From Schaalia sp. Marseille-Q2122 (GTDB lineage Bacteria; Actinomycetota; Actinomycetes; Actinomycetales; Actinomycetaceae), in the NCBI RefSeq assembly GCF_903645355.1, contig NZ_CAHJXR010000006.1, positions 207,587 to 271,586 on the forward strand: 64,000 bases of DNA. Reading direction: 5' to 3'. The notes under the pieces were generated by a model. That model had not been told where the DNA came from. It ran no database searches and worked only from the letters and a program-made list of their open reading frames with translations. A program made the position numbers and the translations under genes. Below are positions 9,174 to 18,772 of this stretch, one piece after another; position 1 is the first letter of the stretch; every line of letters starts with the position of its first letter.

Positions 9174-9266
9174 GGGGGTGGATGTGGGACGTGGGGACTG
9201 GGAGCATCCTGCAGACAGCACTACGATAGAAGCACCTACCCGATCGTGACCCTTTCAGGAGCACTC

Positions 9267-9824
9267 GTGACCACTGCATTTGATGACGGCGCAACCTCCC
9301 CCGATGGCCTGCCTGCTGACCAGCAACCTGACCGGGAGACCTTAACCTGGCAGGGTTTTGGTGATGCGTCGCGTGAGCTTACTGCCAGCATTGTGGAGTC
9401 GGGATGGATCCCTGATCTCATCATTGCGATCGCTCGCGGCGGCTTGCTTCCCGCCGGTGCGATTTCCTACGCGATGGGGGTGAAGGCTATCGGCACGATG
9501 AATGTTGAGTTCTACACCGGCGTGGGTGAGACGCTGGATGAACCGATGCTGCTTCCACCTCTGATGGATGTGTCGGCGATGGATGGTAAGCGCGTGCTTG
9601 TGGTTGATGACGTGGCTGACTCGGGCAAGACCTTGAAGATGGTCATGGATCTCATTGCAGAGCATGGCTTGTCTCTTGATGGGGAGACCACGGTCCGCGT
9701 GGAAGCTCGTAGCGCGGTCATCTACGAGAAGCCGCGCTCGATTATTCGCCCTGATTACGTGTGGCGCGTGACCGATAAGTGGATTAATTTCCCCTGGTCG
9801 ACTCTGCCTGTCATCACTGGCTGA
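9267..9824 (+). CDS. Phosphoribosyltransferase family protein
   Basis: 185 residues. GTG at 9267 is chosen over upstream in-frame starts because AGGAG stands five bases before it and the upstream part is not protein-like. The PRPP-binding signature VLVVDDVADSGKT (about residues 111-123) is typical of type I phosphoribosyltransferases, and an 'ARGGLLPAG' loop lies nearer the N-terminus. It resembles small xanthine/hypoxanthine or guanine-type salvage enzymes, which transfer phosphoribose from PRPP to a purine base in the cytosol. The exact base cannot be told from sequence. It is monocistronic and ends at a perfect 13-bp hairpin shared with the convergent gene. Confidence 0.82.
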   Translation: MTTAFDDGATSPDGLPADQQPDRETLTWQGFGDASRELTASIVESGWIPDLIIAIARGGLLPAGAISYAMGVKAIGTMNVEFYTGVGETLDEPMLLPPLMDVSAMDGKRVLVVDDVADSGKTLKMVMDLIAEHGLSLDGETTVRVEARSAVIYEKPRSIIRPDYVWRVTDKWINFPWSTLPVITG

Positions 9825-9847
9825 TGTAGCTGATTCACCACCGCCTC

Positions 9848-9880
9848 GTATTCCCCTGACTGCCTATGTCAGGGGAATAC
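9848..9880. terminator. Bidirectional terminator-like hairpin
   Basis: A perfect 13-bp stem GTATTCCCCTGAC / GTCAGGGGAATAC with a 7-base loop, between the convergent phosphoribosyltransferase gene and the minus-strand gene at 9893. Confidence 0.75.
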
Positions 9881-9892
9881 TCATATCCGCGG

Positions 9893-10876
9893 CTATTTCT
9901 GCGCGAACCAGGCGTGCCAGTAGGCGTAGAAGTTGAGGTTGCCCCACGCTGAGCATTCGTCGCCGTATCCGGCAAGAGCCGCCTCGTTGGGTTGGTAGGG
10001 CGTGTAGTTGTAGAGGTTGGCGGTGGCTTGGTTGGTGATGGCGACCGGCGCGGCGCCGCATTGGCCGGAGGGGTGGTAGGACACGGCTGCGGTTTCGCCC
10101 GCATGGAAGGTGTAGTGGTCGGGGATGATGCGGTACATCTGGAATTGGCGGGCGGCGTAGTAGACCTGTTTGATGAGTCCGGCGTAGTCGGTGTTGCATT
10201 CGGCGCCGTCGGGGCAGGAGTAGCCCATGGCGGATGCGTAGCGGTAGGGGGCGAGGCTTGCGCCTGAGGCGGTGATGAGTCCTTGTTCTTTTTGGAGGAT
10301 GACGAGCAGGACTTGGGGGTTGATTTCGCAGGCTTGGGCGGCGGCGTGGATGAGGTCGGCGGCGTTGGCGCCTTGGGGAAGGTTCATGGCCCAGCAGAAG
10401 TCGTCTTCTGGGAATGAGACAGCTGCTTCGGCGCGCCAGTCAGCCAGGCAGGGGGTATCTCCTGATGGGCCGGGCGTGCAGCCTGCGTTCCATGTGGTGA
10501 CGAAGGTGGCGATGTCGTCGCGGCTCATGGCCGCGGTGTTGTAGAAGTCGGCGTCGGAGATGATGGTGCCGGGGTCGAATCCGGCGTAGCTCAGGGGTGG
10601 GGTGCGGGGCGCCGTGTGGTGTTCTGGTGTTGGGGTGTCGTTGTCTGCGATAGGGCGTGAGCCCAGGACTGCCAGCATGATGGTGACGAAGAGCCAGACG
10701 AGGAATAGTCCGGCGACGATGACGCTGAAGAATACGACGCAGCCTCGTGCGGGTGTGGTTTGACGAGGGCGGCGCCGTGCCTGCCGTGAGCGTGCTGGGC
10801 TGGTGGGGCGGCGGCCGGGTTGGCGGTGCGCTGTGGGACCGTGGGGACGGTGTTGTTGGGGCTGGCGGTGGCTCAT
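9893..10876 (-). CDS. Membrane-anchored protein with an exported lysozyme-like region, function unknown
   Basis: 327 residues. The first 45 residues are Arg/Gln/Pro-rich, followed by one transmembrane segment (about 47-70). The remaining 250 residues should lie outside the membrane. The extracellular part contains 'INPQVLLVILQKEQGLI', which resembles the helix carrying the catalytic Glu of lytic transglycosylase-like domains, several Cys residues that could form disulfides, and a Tyr-rich C-terminus. The layout is seen in actinobacterial cell-wall-associated proteins of unknown function. A role in peptidoglycan turnover is an inference only. The gene lies 32 bases downstream of the phosphatase gene on the same strand, so the two may be co-transcribed. 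Confidence 0.6.
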   Translation of the reverse strand: MSHRQPQQHRPHGPTAHRQPGRRPTSPARSRQARRRPRQTTPARGCVVFFSVIVAGLFLVWLFVTIMLAVLGSRPIADNDTPTPEHHTAPRTPPLSYAGFDPGTIISDADFYNTAAMSRDDIATFVTTWNAGCTPGPSGDTPCLADWRAEAAVSFPEDDFCWAMNLPQGANAADLIHAAAQACEINPQVLLVILQKEQGLITASGASLAPYRYASAMGYSCPDGAECNTDYAGLIKQVYYAARQFQMYRIIPDHYTFHAGETAAVSYHPSGQCGAAPVAITNQATANLYNYTPYQPNEAALAGYGDECSAWGNLNFYAYWHAWFAQK

Positions 10877-10908
10877 GTGCGAGGGTATGCGGGTGGCGTG
10901 GAGGCCGT

Positions 10909-11448
10909 TCAGTGGGCGAGGGCGTGGCGGATGTGGTTGATGATCTGCGGGGTTGTGCGTTCGACGACGTCGAGGGTGTCGAGGAAGTCTTGGTGTCCGC
11001 CGTACCAGGGGTCGGGCACGTCGATGTCTCCTGCGCTGGAGTGGGGGTCGAAGGAGCGGAACATGCGGATGTCGACGGTGGAGTAGTCGCCGAGTTCACC
11101 GTTTTCTGCGCGTTCGACGCCTGCCATGTCGGCGAGGCGGACGAGGTTGGAGCGGTGGTGGCCGGTCATGGCGAGGATGAGGTCCCAGGTGCCGAGTTCG
11201 TGGGGGCGGATTTGGCGGGCGGCGTGAGGGTGGACGGTGTATCCGGCGTCGCGCAGGACGCGGGCTGCGCGACGGTCGATGGGGTTGCCTTGTTCTTCGT
11301 TGGAGACTCCGGCTGAGTCGACGATGACGTCGAGGTTTTCGCCGTTACGGCGGAGGTCGGTGAGGGCCTGTTGGAGGACTTGATGGGCCATTGTGGAGCG
11401 GCAGATATTGCCGGTGCATACCATGAGAACGCGGAAGGTCATGCTCAT
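10909..11448 (-). CDS. Low-molecular-weight protein-tyrosine phosphatase
   Basis: 179 residues from the ATG at 11448; a GTG at 11460 and an ATG at 11442 are alternatives, with no clear ribosome binding site to decide. The phosphatase P-loop CTGNICRS sits at residues 11-18 (C-x5-R-S) and the general-acid loop DPWYGG lies near the C-terminus. Together they define the LMW-PTP family. These cytosolic enzymes dephosphorylate phosphotyrosine; in Gram-positive bacteria they are often tied to polysaccharide export or stress signalling. No tyrosine kinase gene lies in the window, so the partner is unknown. Confidence 0.9.
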   Translation of the reverse strand: MSMTFRVLMVCTGNICRSTMAHQVLQQALTDLRRNGENLDVIVDSAGVSNEEQGNPIDRRAARVLRDAGYTVHPHAARQIRPHELGTWDLILAMTGHHRSNLVRLADMAGVERAENGELGDYSTVDIRMFRSFDPHSSAGDIDVPDPWYGGHQDFLDTLDVVERTTPQIINHIRHALAH

Positions 11449-11460
11449 ATTATGCGGCAC

Positions 11461-11649
11461 TGGCTTGCGCGCTGATGGTTGGGGTGGGCGCTGGTGGTTT
11501 CAGCGTGTTGCTGTGCGACATATGTCGATATTGCCCCCAACCAGCAAGTCTTATTAAATGGTCATAAAAAGTGCTTCGATCGGCCAAAATGGTCTTATTT
11601 TTCCTCTAGGATGGAAAGTGGCAATGATGCCCCTACAAGGAGGGCCTCG
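11461..11649. promoter_or_regulatory. Divergent intergenic region before the GH110 pseudogene
   Basis: An AT-richer stretch between the phosphatase gene (minus) and the galactosidase pseudogene (plus). A strong ribosome binding site AAGGAGGG at 11636-11643 stands before ATG at 11650, the probable ancestral start of the pseudogene. Confidence 0.45.
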
Positions 11650-14600
11650 ATGATGAGATCGCGCATCCTTGTTCGCCACATCCCAGGTGGATAAGAGGAC
11701 CGCAGACGCCATTCGCGTCAGACGGTGCCCACACAGGCCCGTTTGATGACCCACTCTGGCAAGGCTGGTCGTGGCGCTTTGGCGTTGTCCATGACCGCTG
11801 CTTTGGTTTTTGCCGGTGTAGTGAGCCCTCAGGCTGCTTTTGCTGCCGAGGGCGATCCCCTGGTTGTTGACGTTAGCGCTCACGGAATTCATCCGAATAC
11901 GGGTGAGGACGCAGCTACCGCTATTCGCGCAGCAATCGCCGAAGCGAAAGCCCACACGGCAAATGGCGGCAGCGCTATTGTGCGTTTCCCGCAAGGCCGC
12001 TACGACATCTTCCCCGAGATGTCATAGGAGCGCACCCTGTATGTGTCTAACACTGTGGGCACCAACCAGGACTACAAGAACATGAAGATTGGCCTGCTCG
12101 TTGAGGGCGCCAAGAACATCACCATTGACGGTGGTGGTTCGACCTTCATGTTCCACGGAAAGATGACGACCTTCGCGGCGATTGACTCCACGAACGTCAC
12201 CTTTGAGAACTTTACGGTCGACTTCCAGGTTCCAACCGTTGTTGATGTCACCATCGAGAGCGTTAACGGTAACGAAGTGACGGTCTACGTTCCCGAGGCC
12301 TACAACTACACGGTTGCCAATAACACCGTGACCTGGCTGAGCGATGTTAGCCCCTACACGAAGCGGCCCTATTGGACGATGCGGGGCGTTCCCACCTACA
12401 CCCAGCGTTACAACACGGTGACGGGCATTACCCGTCGCGGGGACACTCGGGCACACATGAACCCTCTGTCCCGCGCAACGTCGGTGACTGACGAGGGTAA
12501 TCGCCGCCTGAAGTACGTCTTGCGTCCGGGCGCGACCGCTCGGATCTCGTCCCCGGCATGTCTTTCCAGATGCGCGACACCGATCGCGATCATCCGGGTA
12601 CCTTCTTCTGGCAGAGCAAGGACCTGGTCCTGCGTAATCTTGATGTGCACTTCCTCCACGGCTTTGGCATGGTGGGCCAGCACAGCGAGAACATCACCAT
12701 GGATGATGTGGACTTCGAGGTCCCCGCATCGTCTGGCCGTTCAACGGCAGGCTTTGCTGACTTCATTCAGATGTCGGACACTAAGGGTCTCATCGACATT
12801 TCCAACTCGACCTTCTCCAACCCTCACGATGACCCCATCAACGTTCATGGAACCTTCTTGCAGGTCATTCACAAGGAGGGCCGTAAGGTCCGCGTGCAAT
12901 ACAAGCACCGTGAAACTGCTGGCTTCCCCAGCTTCTATCCGGGCGACAAGGTGGAGTTCTCGCTGAAGAACTCACTGGCACCGATAGCTTGACGGATATT
13001 GAGCTTGTCCTCTGCCCTGATGTCCCCGCCGCTGTGCTCCCGAACCGCGCGGTCGTCGAGAACATCACCTACACGCCGAATGTGCACATCCACAAGAACA
13101 TCTTCAAGGAGACCCCCACCCGCGGTATCCTCATGACCACTCGCGGTGAGGTCGTCATTGAGGACAGCCTCTTTGATGGCATGGGCATGGCTGGTATTTT
13201 CATCTCCAATGATGCGAATAAGTGGTACGAGTCTGGTCGCACGACGAAATGTGACGATCCGCAATAACGTCTTCCAGCGCAGCAACAATCAGGCGATCTT
13301 TGTGGAGCCGACCAATAGGTTCGCAAGCCCTGACAGTGCTGTTCACACCAACCACACCATCACGGGGAATACCTTCTACATCCAGAACCACGCACCTGCA
13401 CGTCGTGGCCACGACATTAAGGGACACTTCGTTCTGGACGCCAAGAGTGTCGACGGCATTAACTTCACCAACAACCGCATCATTCGCGAAGATCGCAAGG
13501 CGGTTGTCACTCTTGCTGACACTCCCGCGACCATGGCAGTCAATGACACTCTGACCCTGGATGCTCAGGCGCGCCTGGCCGATGAGACCGCAGGCAGGCT
13601 CTTCAAGTTTGTCGGCAGCAACAACGTTCGCCTTGAGGGCAATAGCTACGATGTTGGCCTCAACCTCGGCAGCCGCATTGAAAGCGGCATGGCCGAAGAC
13701 CACGTGAACTTCGCTGCGGACAACATTGCCTACAACACTGACAACCGCACTGAAGCTGCCACTCAGGTGAGCTTCACCAGTTCCAACCCCGACGTGTTAA
13801 CCGTCGAGAACAATGGCACCGTCACCGCTAAGGCTCCCGGCATCGCCCATGTGCGTACCTGGGTGACGGTTGGTCAGCGCACCTTCCCCGGCCCCTCGCT
13901 CACCATCACGGTTCAGGGTGACAGCCCGATGCCGCCGGAGACGCCAATCCCGCCGGTCGGCTCGGCTAACGACCCTGCGTCCAACGCCGACGCTGCCCTG
14001 GCTCAGGCAACGATCACCGGCCTCAATAGCCCCTTCACCTTCAACGAAGGAACGCTCCATTACCTCATGACCGCCCCTGTGGAAACCGAATCGGTGTCCC
14101 TGGCCCTGGCCGCACGCGATACCCGCGCACAGATGACGGTCACGTACAACGGAGCGACGATTGAACCCTCGTCGACGCTGAGGCTTGCTCCTGGTCGCAA
14201 TGTCATCGAAGCGACCGTGACCGCCTCGGACCAGGTGACGAAGAACGCCTACCGTTTTGTCATCATGCGTTCCGGTGACTCCAACGCAGCCCTCGCCTCC
14301 CTCTCCGTCGCTGGAAAGACCATCGAGCTACAAGAGGGCGTGACCAGCTACGCCATTGATCACCCCGAAGCAGTGAGCGTGCCGGTCGAGGCTCGCAGCG
14401 CATCACCTCGTTCGACGGTCACTATCGTCCACAAGGGTCGCGTCAGTGCCGATGGTTCGGTCACTCTGGTTCCCGGCCGCAATGTCATCAATATCCTGGT
14501 GGCCACGGAGACCAGTGCTGCTCCTCAGCGCTACGAGGTCGTCGTGAAGGTCCCGAAGGCTGACAACGCTCTGTTGGAGGCTTTGGATCTTGGCGCAGTG

Positions 14601-16322
14601 GATATCTCCCCCGAGTTCGCCCGCGACACCACGGACTACACGGTTTTGGCGACCGCCTCCAGCCTCACGGTGAATGCTCGCGCTGAAGAAAAGAATGCCA
14701 CCGTGTCCGTCCATGTTGGCGACACTCTGGTTGCCCAGGCGAAGGGTGCCCTCAGCAGCGAGGTTGGTCTTAGCGAAGGTGAGAACACCGTCAAGGTGAC
14801 TGTCACCGCTCCCGATGGTGAGACCTCGAAGGTGTACACCCTTGCTGTGACCGCCGTCAGCCAGGTCTTCCTTTCTGACCTTGAGCGGGAGAGCGCCACC
14901 TCGGGTGACAGGCGCGTGGTCCAGCGTGACCTCAGCACCGACCGTCGTCCTCTGAGCGTGTGGAACGGTAGCGAAGCCCAGACCTACACCAAGGGCCTGG
15001 GTACCCACGCAGACTCGACGATCATCTACAACATCGCGGGTAAGGGCTTCACGACCTTTAACGCATCTGTGGGTATTGACTACGAGACGAATGCCAAGCC
15101 CGACGAAGCAAATGTCACCTTCGAGGTGTGGGTTGAGGACGAGAAGCGCTACACCAGTGACGAGATGGGAACCCGGGTTCCCGCAGCCTCCACTGGCGAG
15201 ATCAATGTTGCTGGCGCAAGCACCCTCAAGCTCGTCGCCAAGGAGTTCACGGTCGCAGCATCTTCTGCTGACGCCGCGATGGGTTCGGTGAGTGTTGATC
15301 GCACCCCGGGTACCTACCGCACGGGCGAGAGCGCAGTCATTACTGCGGCCCCCGCTGAGGGTCACACCTTCCTTGGCTGGAGCTACGCCGGTTCTGAGGA
15401 CATCATCAGCACCGAAGCCGCATTGAGCTTGAAGGTCTACGCCACTACTGACCTGGTTGCTCGCTTCCGCGCCAATACCCCGGCAGTGACCATCACCGCT
15501 GGTGAGGTCAGCGTGACGGGCGAACCGGTGGTGGCCAGACCCTGGTTGCTCTTGCTGGCACCTGGCAGCCCGAGGGCGTTGCTCTGAGCTTCCAGTGGAA
15601 GGCTGATGGTGAGCCCATCGCCGAGGCCACCGCCGCCGAACTGCCTCTGACCGAGGCGCTGGTGGGGAAGAAGATCAGCGTCGCCGTGACCGGCACCCTT
15701 GAAGGTGCTGAGGCAGTCACAGCACGTTCTTCCGAGGTCGTCGTTCGCGCTGCAGGTACCACTGACCCCGGCACGGGTCCTGGCACGAACCCCGGTACCG
15801 ACCCAGGCAATCAGACTCCTGCGCCTGGTGGCACTGAGCCTTCCGTCAAGGTTGTGACCGATGGACCTCTGCGCCCCGGTGACGCGATTGCCATTGAGGC
15901 CTCCGGTTTTACCGCCGGGGAAACAGTGTCTCTGACCCTGCACTCCGATCCGATCCACCTTGGTGATGTTTTGGCTGATGCAAGCGGCAAGGTATCTGCC
16001 AGGATCACCCTGCCTGAGAATGCTCCTGCAGGTCTGCATCACATCCAGGCTAAGGGTCTGACCAGTGGCAAGGTGGCAAGCTGGCCGTAACCCTCCTCGC
16101 TGCTGGCACGGATGCCGACTCCTCCAAGGGTGATGACAAGGGTGACGGAAAGAAGCCTGCAGGTGATTCGAAGAGCGGTCAGGACAAGAAGAGCACCGGT
16201 AAGGGTAAGAGCTCGTCACTTGCTGTGACGGCGCTGTGTCGCTCCTTGGCCTGCTGGCTCTCACTGCTGGCGATGGAGCTGCGGCGATGGCTGTTCGTCG
16301 TCGCAAGGCACTGACTGACTGA
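11650..16322 (+). pseudogene. Decayed wall-anchored GH110-type alpha-1,3-galactosidase
   Basis: Fragments in all three forward frames join into one protein: signal peptide (near 11746-11850), right-handed beta-helix with 'FPQGRYDIFPEMS', 'LYVSNTVG' and 'HDDPINVHGTFL', repeated cadherin/Ig-like modules, an NPCBM-like stretch (about 14870-15270), an Ig-like domain also found in the fucosidase, and LAVTG near 16220 with hydrophobic and basic tail. This organisation fits GH110 exo-alpha-1,3-galactosidases, which remove the blood-group B galactose. Lesions seen: in-frame TAA at 11692 just after the strong start, TAG at 12025, frameshifts near 12542, 12978, 13245, 15535, 16070 and 16220. The last three are each explained by loss of one G from a GGG run. 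Neighbouring genes are intact, so real decay is favoured over poor sequence. The family name is recalled from motifs and is less certain than the pseudogene status. Confidence 0.8.
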
Positions 16323-16327
16323 GCTTG

Positions 16328-16362
16328 CGGGTTCCTCGCACTCTGCGAGTGCGAGGAACCCG
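16328..16362. terminator. Hairpin after the GH110 pseudogene
   Basis: A perfect 15-bp stem CGGGTTCCTCGCACT / AGTGCGAGGAACCCG with a 5-base loop, six bases after the pseudogene stop. No T run follows. Confidence 0.6.
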
Positions 16363-16376
16363 TGCCTGTCACAGTA

Positions 16377-16426
16377 CTGGGGCCGCTGGTGGTGCAACAT
16401 CTTCGTTGCGCCACCAGCGGCCCCAG
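16377..16426. terminator. Second, larger hairpin between convergent genes
   Basis: A 22-bp stem with one mismatch (CTGGGGCCGCTGGTGGTGCAAC against GTTGCGCCACCAGCGGCCCCAG), 6-base loop. It is placed to separate the plus-strand pseudogene from the minus-strand gene ending at 16497. Confidence 0.55.
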
Positions 16427-16496
16427 TGTGTTGTCAGAAGAGAGCCTGTGCCAGGAATTTAGAGACGTCCTTGTCTCGCTTCCTGTGGCCTGAAGC

Positions 16497-17369
16497 TCAG
16501 TCTGACCAGATGGCCCTTTCAGGCATGATGACTGCTGAGTCGCGGCCTCCATCACCGGCGTCGGCGATGGAGATGGCCAGTTGGGCTGGCACTCCTGGGG
16601 TGACTCGAGCAGTGCAGGTCAGGGGAATGCTGATGCCATTGAGGGCGGTGTACACTCCCGTGCGGCGCGCGAGGTTTGGCCCGAACAAGCGGGGGAAGCG
16701 GAAGCGGCTGAGGTTTGCGACGCTGACAGCAGCCCCGTTGGGGAGGCAGGTGCAGCGCTGTCCGTTGACGGTCACATTCATGACGTCATTGAACCGTGAA
16801 CGCGCATAGAAGGGGTACTCTTCGCTGGCGAAGAAGTAGCGGACTTTAATGGTTGAGCCGCGAGGGACAACGGTGGCGCGGTAGGTGACCGCGTCGTAGG
16901 TGCGCACTCCCGCGAGGGAGGTCAGCTGGTGGTCGCCTGCTCCTCCCAGCCAGCTGCTGGCCTTGTACTGGGTGCGCCCAACAACATCAGAGGCATAGCC
17001 TGTGCTGAGCACCCATGCCCTCTTGTGGCGGAGCAGGCCGTTGACGCTGCCCCATTGGCTGGCGTCGCCAACCACTCGTTCGCACTTCTTGGTTAATCCG
17101 CGGCCAAAGAGTCCACCGTTTGGGTCGTGACCGTGAGGGGGACATGGGCCAGGATTTGGGCTAGGTTGCGGGCCCGGGTGTGGGCCTGGGTGTGGGCCCG
17201 GCGTTACTGATCCGGGATCGTGATGTGCGGCCTGTACTGTCACGCCGACTTTGGCGTGCATGGCGGTATCCATTTTGTGGGAAGCGGGCGCCGCGTACAC
17301 CGGCACTGCAAATGCCGTGAGCAACAGGGCTGAGCTGCCAAAAATGGAGATCATCTTCTTGATGGCCAT
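16497..17369 (-). CDS. Secreted choice-of-anchor L family protein
   Basis: 290 residues from ATG at 17369, chosen because GGAGG stands eight bases upstream. A start 15 bases further out is in frame but lies on top of this ribosome binding site. A signal peptide ends near AYA-AP. A Pro/Gly/His-rich linker (about 50-85, PGPHPGPHPGP) precedes a globular domain with WVLSTGY, YFFASEEYP, DVMNVTVNG and ADAGDGGRDSAVI. These are hallmarks of the choice-of-anchor L domain found on bacterial surface and secreted proteins of unknown function. There is no sortase motif or membrane anchor, so it is probably released or held noncovalently. The protein at 18773 carries a paralogous domain at its C-terminus. 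Confidence 0.8.
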   Translation of the reverse strand: MAIKKMISIFGSSALLLTAFAVPVYAAPASHKMDTAMHAKVGVTVQAAHHDPGSVTPGPHPGPHPGPQPSPNPGPCPPHGHDPNGGLFGRGLTKKCERVVGDASQWGSVNGLLRHKRAWVLSTGYASDVVGRTQYKASSWLGGAGDHQLTSLAGVRTYDAVTYRATVVPRGSTIKVRYFFASEEYPFYARSRFNDVMNVTVNGQRCTCLPNGAAVSVANLSRFRFPRLFGPNLARRTGVYTALNGISIPLTCTARVTPGVPAQLAISIADAGDGGRDSAVIMPERAIWSD

Positions 17370-17384
17370 TTTCTTCACCTCCAT

Positions 17385-18040
17385 TCAGATATCGACATCG
17401 AAAAATGCCGATGCATCCGATCCTAGCTGCGAAAAGTATTTCTCGCAGCATTTCCGCTGCCATTATTTTCTCACTCTCACTCAGGCGAGAATAGTTTCTA
17501 ACTAAGGCAAATTAGCCGCATTCTCCCAGCTAAGCAACCACTTCACCCAACCCTACAATTCCGCTAGATTCCGGCACTTTCCCACACAAGCGACGATCAC
17601 CAAACACCCTCTAAAGACACCAAGGAAACACTCAGCTGTCCCACAAAATACACATAGACTATTCTCAGAAATGCAAGCCAATGAATACCCACATGCAGCA
17701 TATCTCTTCATTTCCACAGACCCTATTCCCCTAATCTTATTCAGAGCACTTTTTTAGCTGCACCCACAATTCCACGGTGCATAATATTGACCAGAGCGTT
17801 TCCCCACCTCACTCCCGGGTCACACACACAGCCATCGACGCCCAATGAAAGATCAACGAGTCCTGAACAGCTGTACCCCAACAGGTTATTCAGACCATGA
17901 ACAACTTGGGCTGGGGCATAGAAGCTTCCAGGTTCCTAAACTATTCATTTTCTGAACACCTAAAGGAGCTCAGCGTCAGACCCCTGTCTACTCCTCACCA
18001 CTTCCACATGAGGCAGACACCCTCACCCAAGCCGCCTCAC
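17385..18040. other. AT-rich intergenic region without recognised genes
   Basis: About 650 bp of noticeably lower GC than the surroundings. I see no convincing ORF, RNA gene or repeat. It may hold the promoter of the minus-strand secreted protein gene. Confidence 0.4.
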
Positions 18041-18044
18041 CCCA

Positions 18045-18741
18045 GACGCCCTCGATAGGCGTAGGCAGACGCTAGCAAGGAGCGCACATGAGCAAGCAGA
18101 GCCAGCTTCTCACCCATGAGTTGCTCATAGTCGCTATAGGCGCACGCCTTATCCAGACACCCAATGCCCCAACGTGCCGCGAAGCAATCAAGGGCCCGAG
18201 CATAAACACCCGATCGATCCTGCACAGCCTGCGTCGCCACAAGACCCAAACGCCCCGAAGCAACAAAAAAGGTGAACCCGGGCGCTCCCGATAGCGCCTG
18301 AGAGATCGGCAGGAAGATCGCCGCCACCGCCCCCCCGGTTCAACACTGCGCGCCACCGCAGATCACTCTGATCTCGAGGAATCTTCACAACGAGGTAGTC
18401 CCAGGCCCCTGGACAATCCACCCACACCCACGGATAGTGACGTGCCGATGACATTCCCCCATCAGTCCCATCGCATTCAAATACGCCCAGACAGAAGGCG
18501 GCACCCTCGTAGCTGCCCGAGGTCACCCACCTATGACACCCTCGGGGATTGTCCACGACGGGCAAAAAGCCCACCCCCGCACGATACCCTCGTCAACCTC
18601 ACCGTGGTAAGTCCACCCTCGCGCGTGAGCCCATGCCGCCCGCAGCGCATCCCTGCGACAGTAGCGCCACTGCACCCACCAAGCAGCAACGGCCAACGCA
18701 GCGCCGATGGCGACAAGGTCGATCACGTCATACCACGGCAT
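18045..18741 (-). pseudogene. Frameshifted small membrane protein gene
   Basis: Reading from ATG at 18741 on the minus strand: one membrane helix (VIDLVAIGAALAVAAWW), then 'AWAHARGWTYHGEVDEGIVRGWAFCPSW'. The sequence continues in a second frame ('SGSYEGAAFCLGVFECDGTDGG', 'YLVVKIPRD') and returns to the first frame ('LSGAPGFTFFVASGRLGLVATQAV...') down to about 18045. The shifts lie near 18560 (after an A run) and near 18330 (a run of about seven C). The pattern of one helix followed by a Gly-Trp-Thr segment is common in actinobacterial proteins of unknown function. The three pieces read as one decayed gene; a sequencing error in the C run cannot be excluded. Confidence 0.5.
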
Positions 18742-18772
18742 CGCTACCCTCTCACCGGTGCCAGCGCCCGTC

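Noticed and set aside
9180..9240. A further dyad element overlapping copy D (GTGGATGTGGGACGTGGGG region)
   Set aside because: Only short resemblance to the right-arm sequence and no matching left arm at the right distance.
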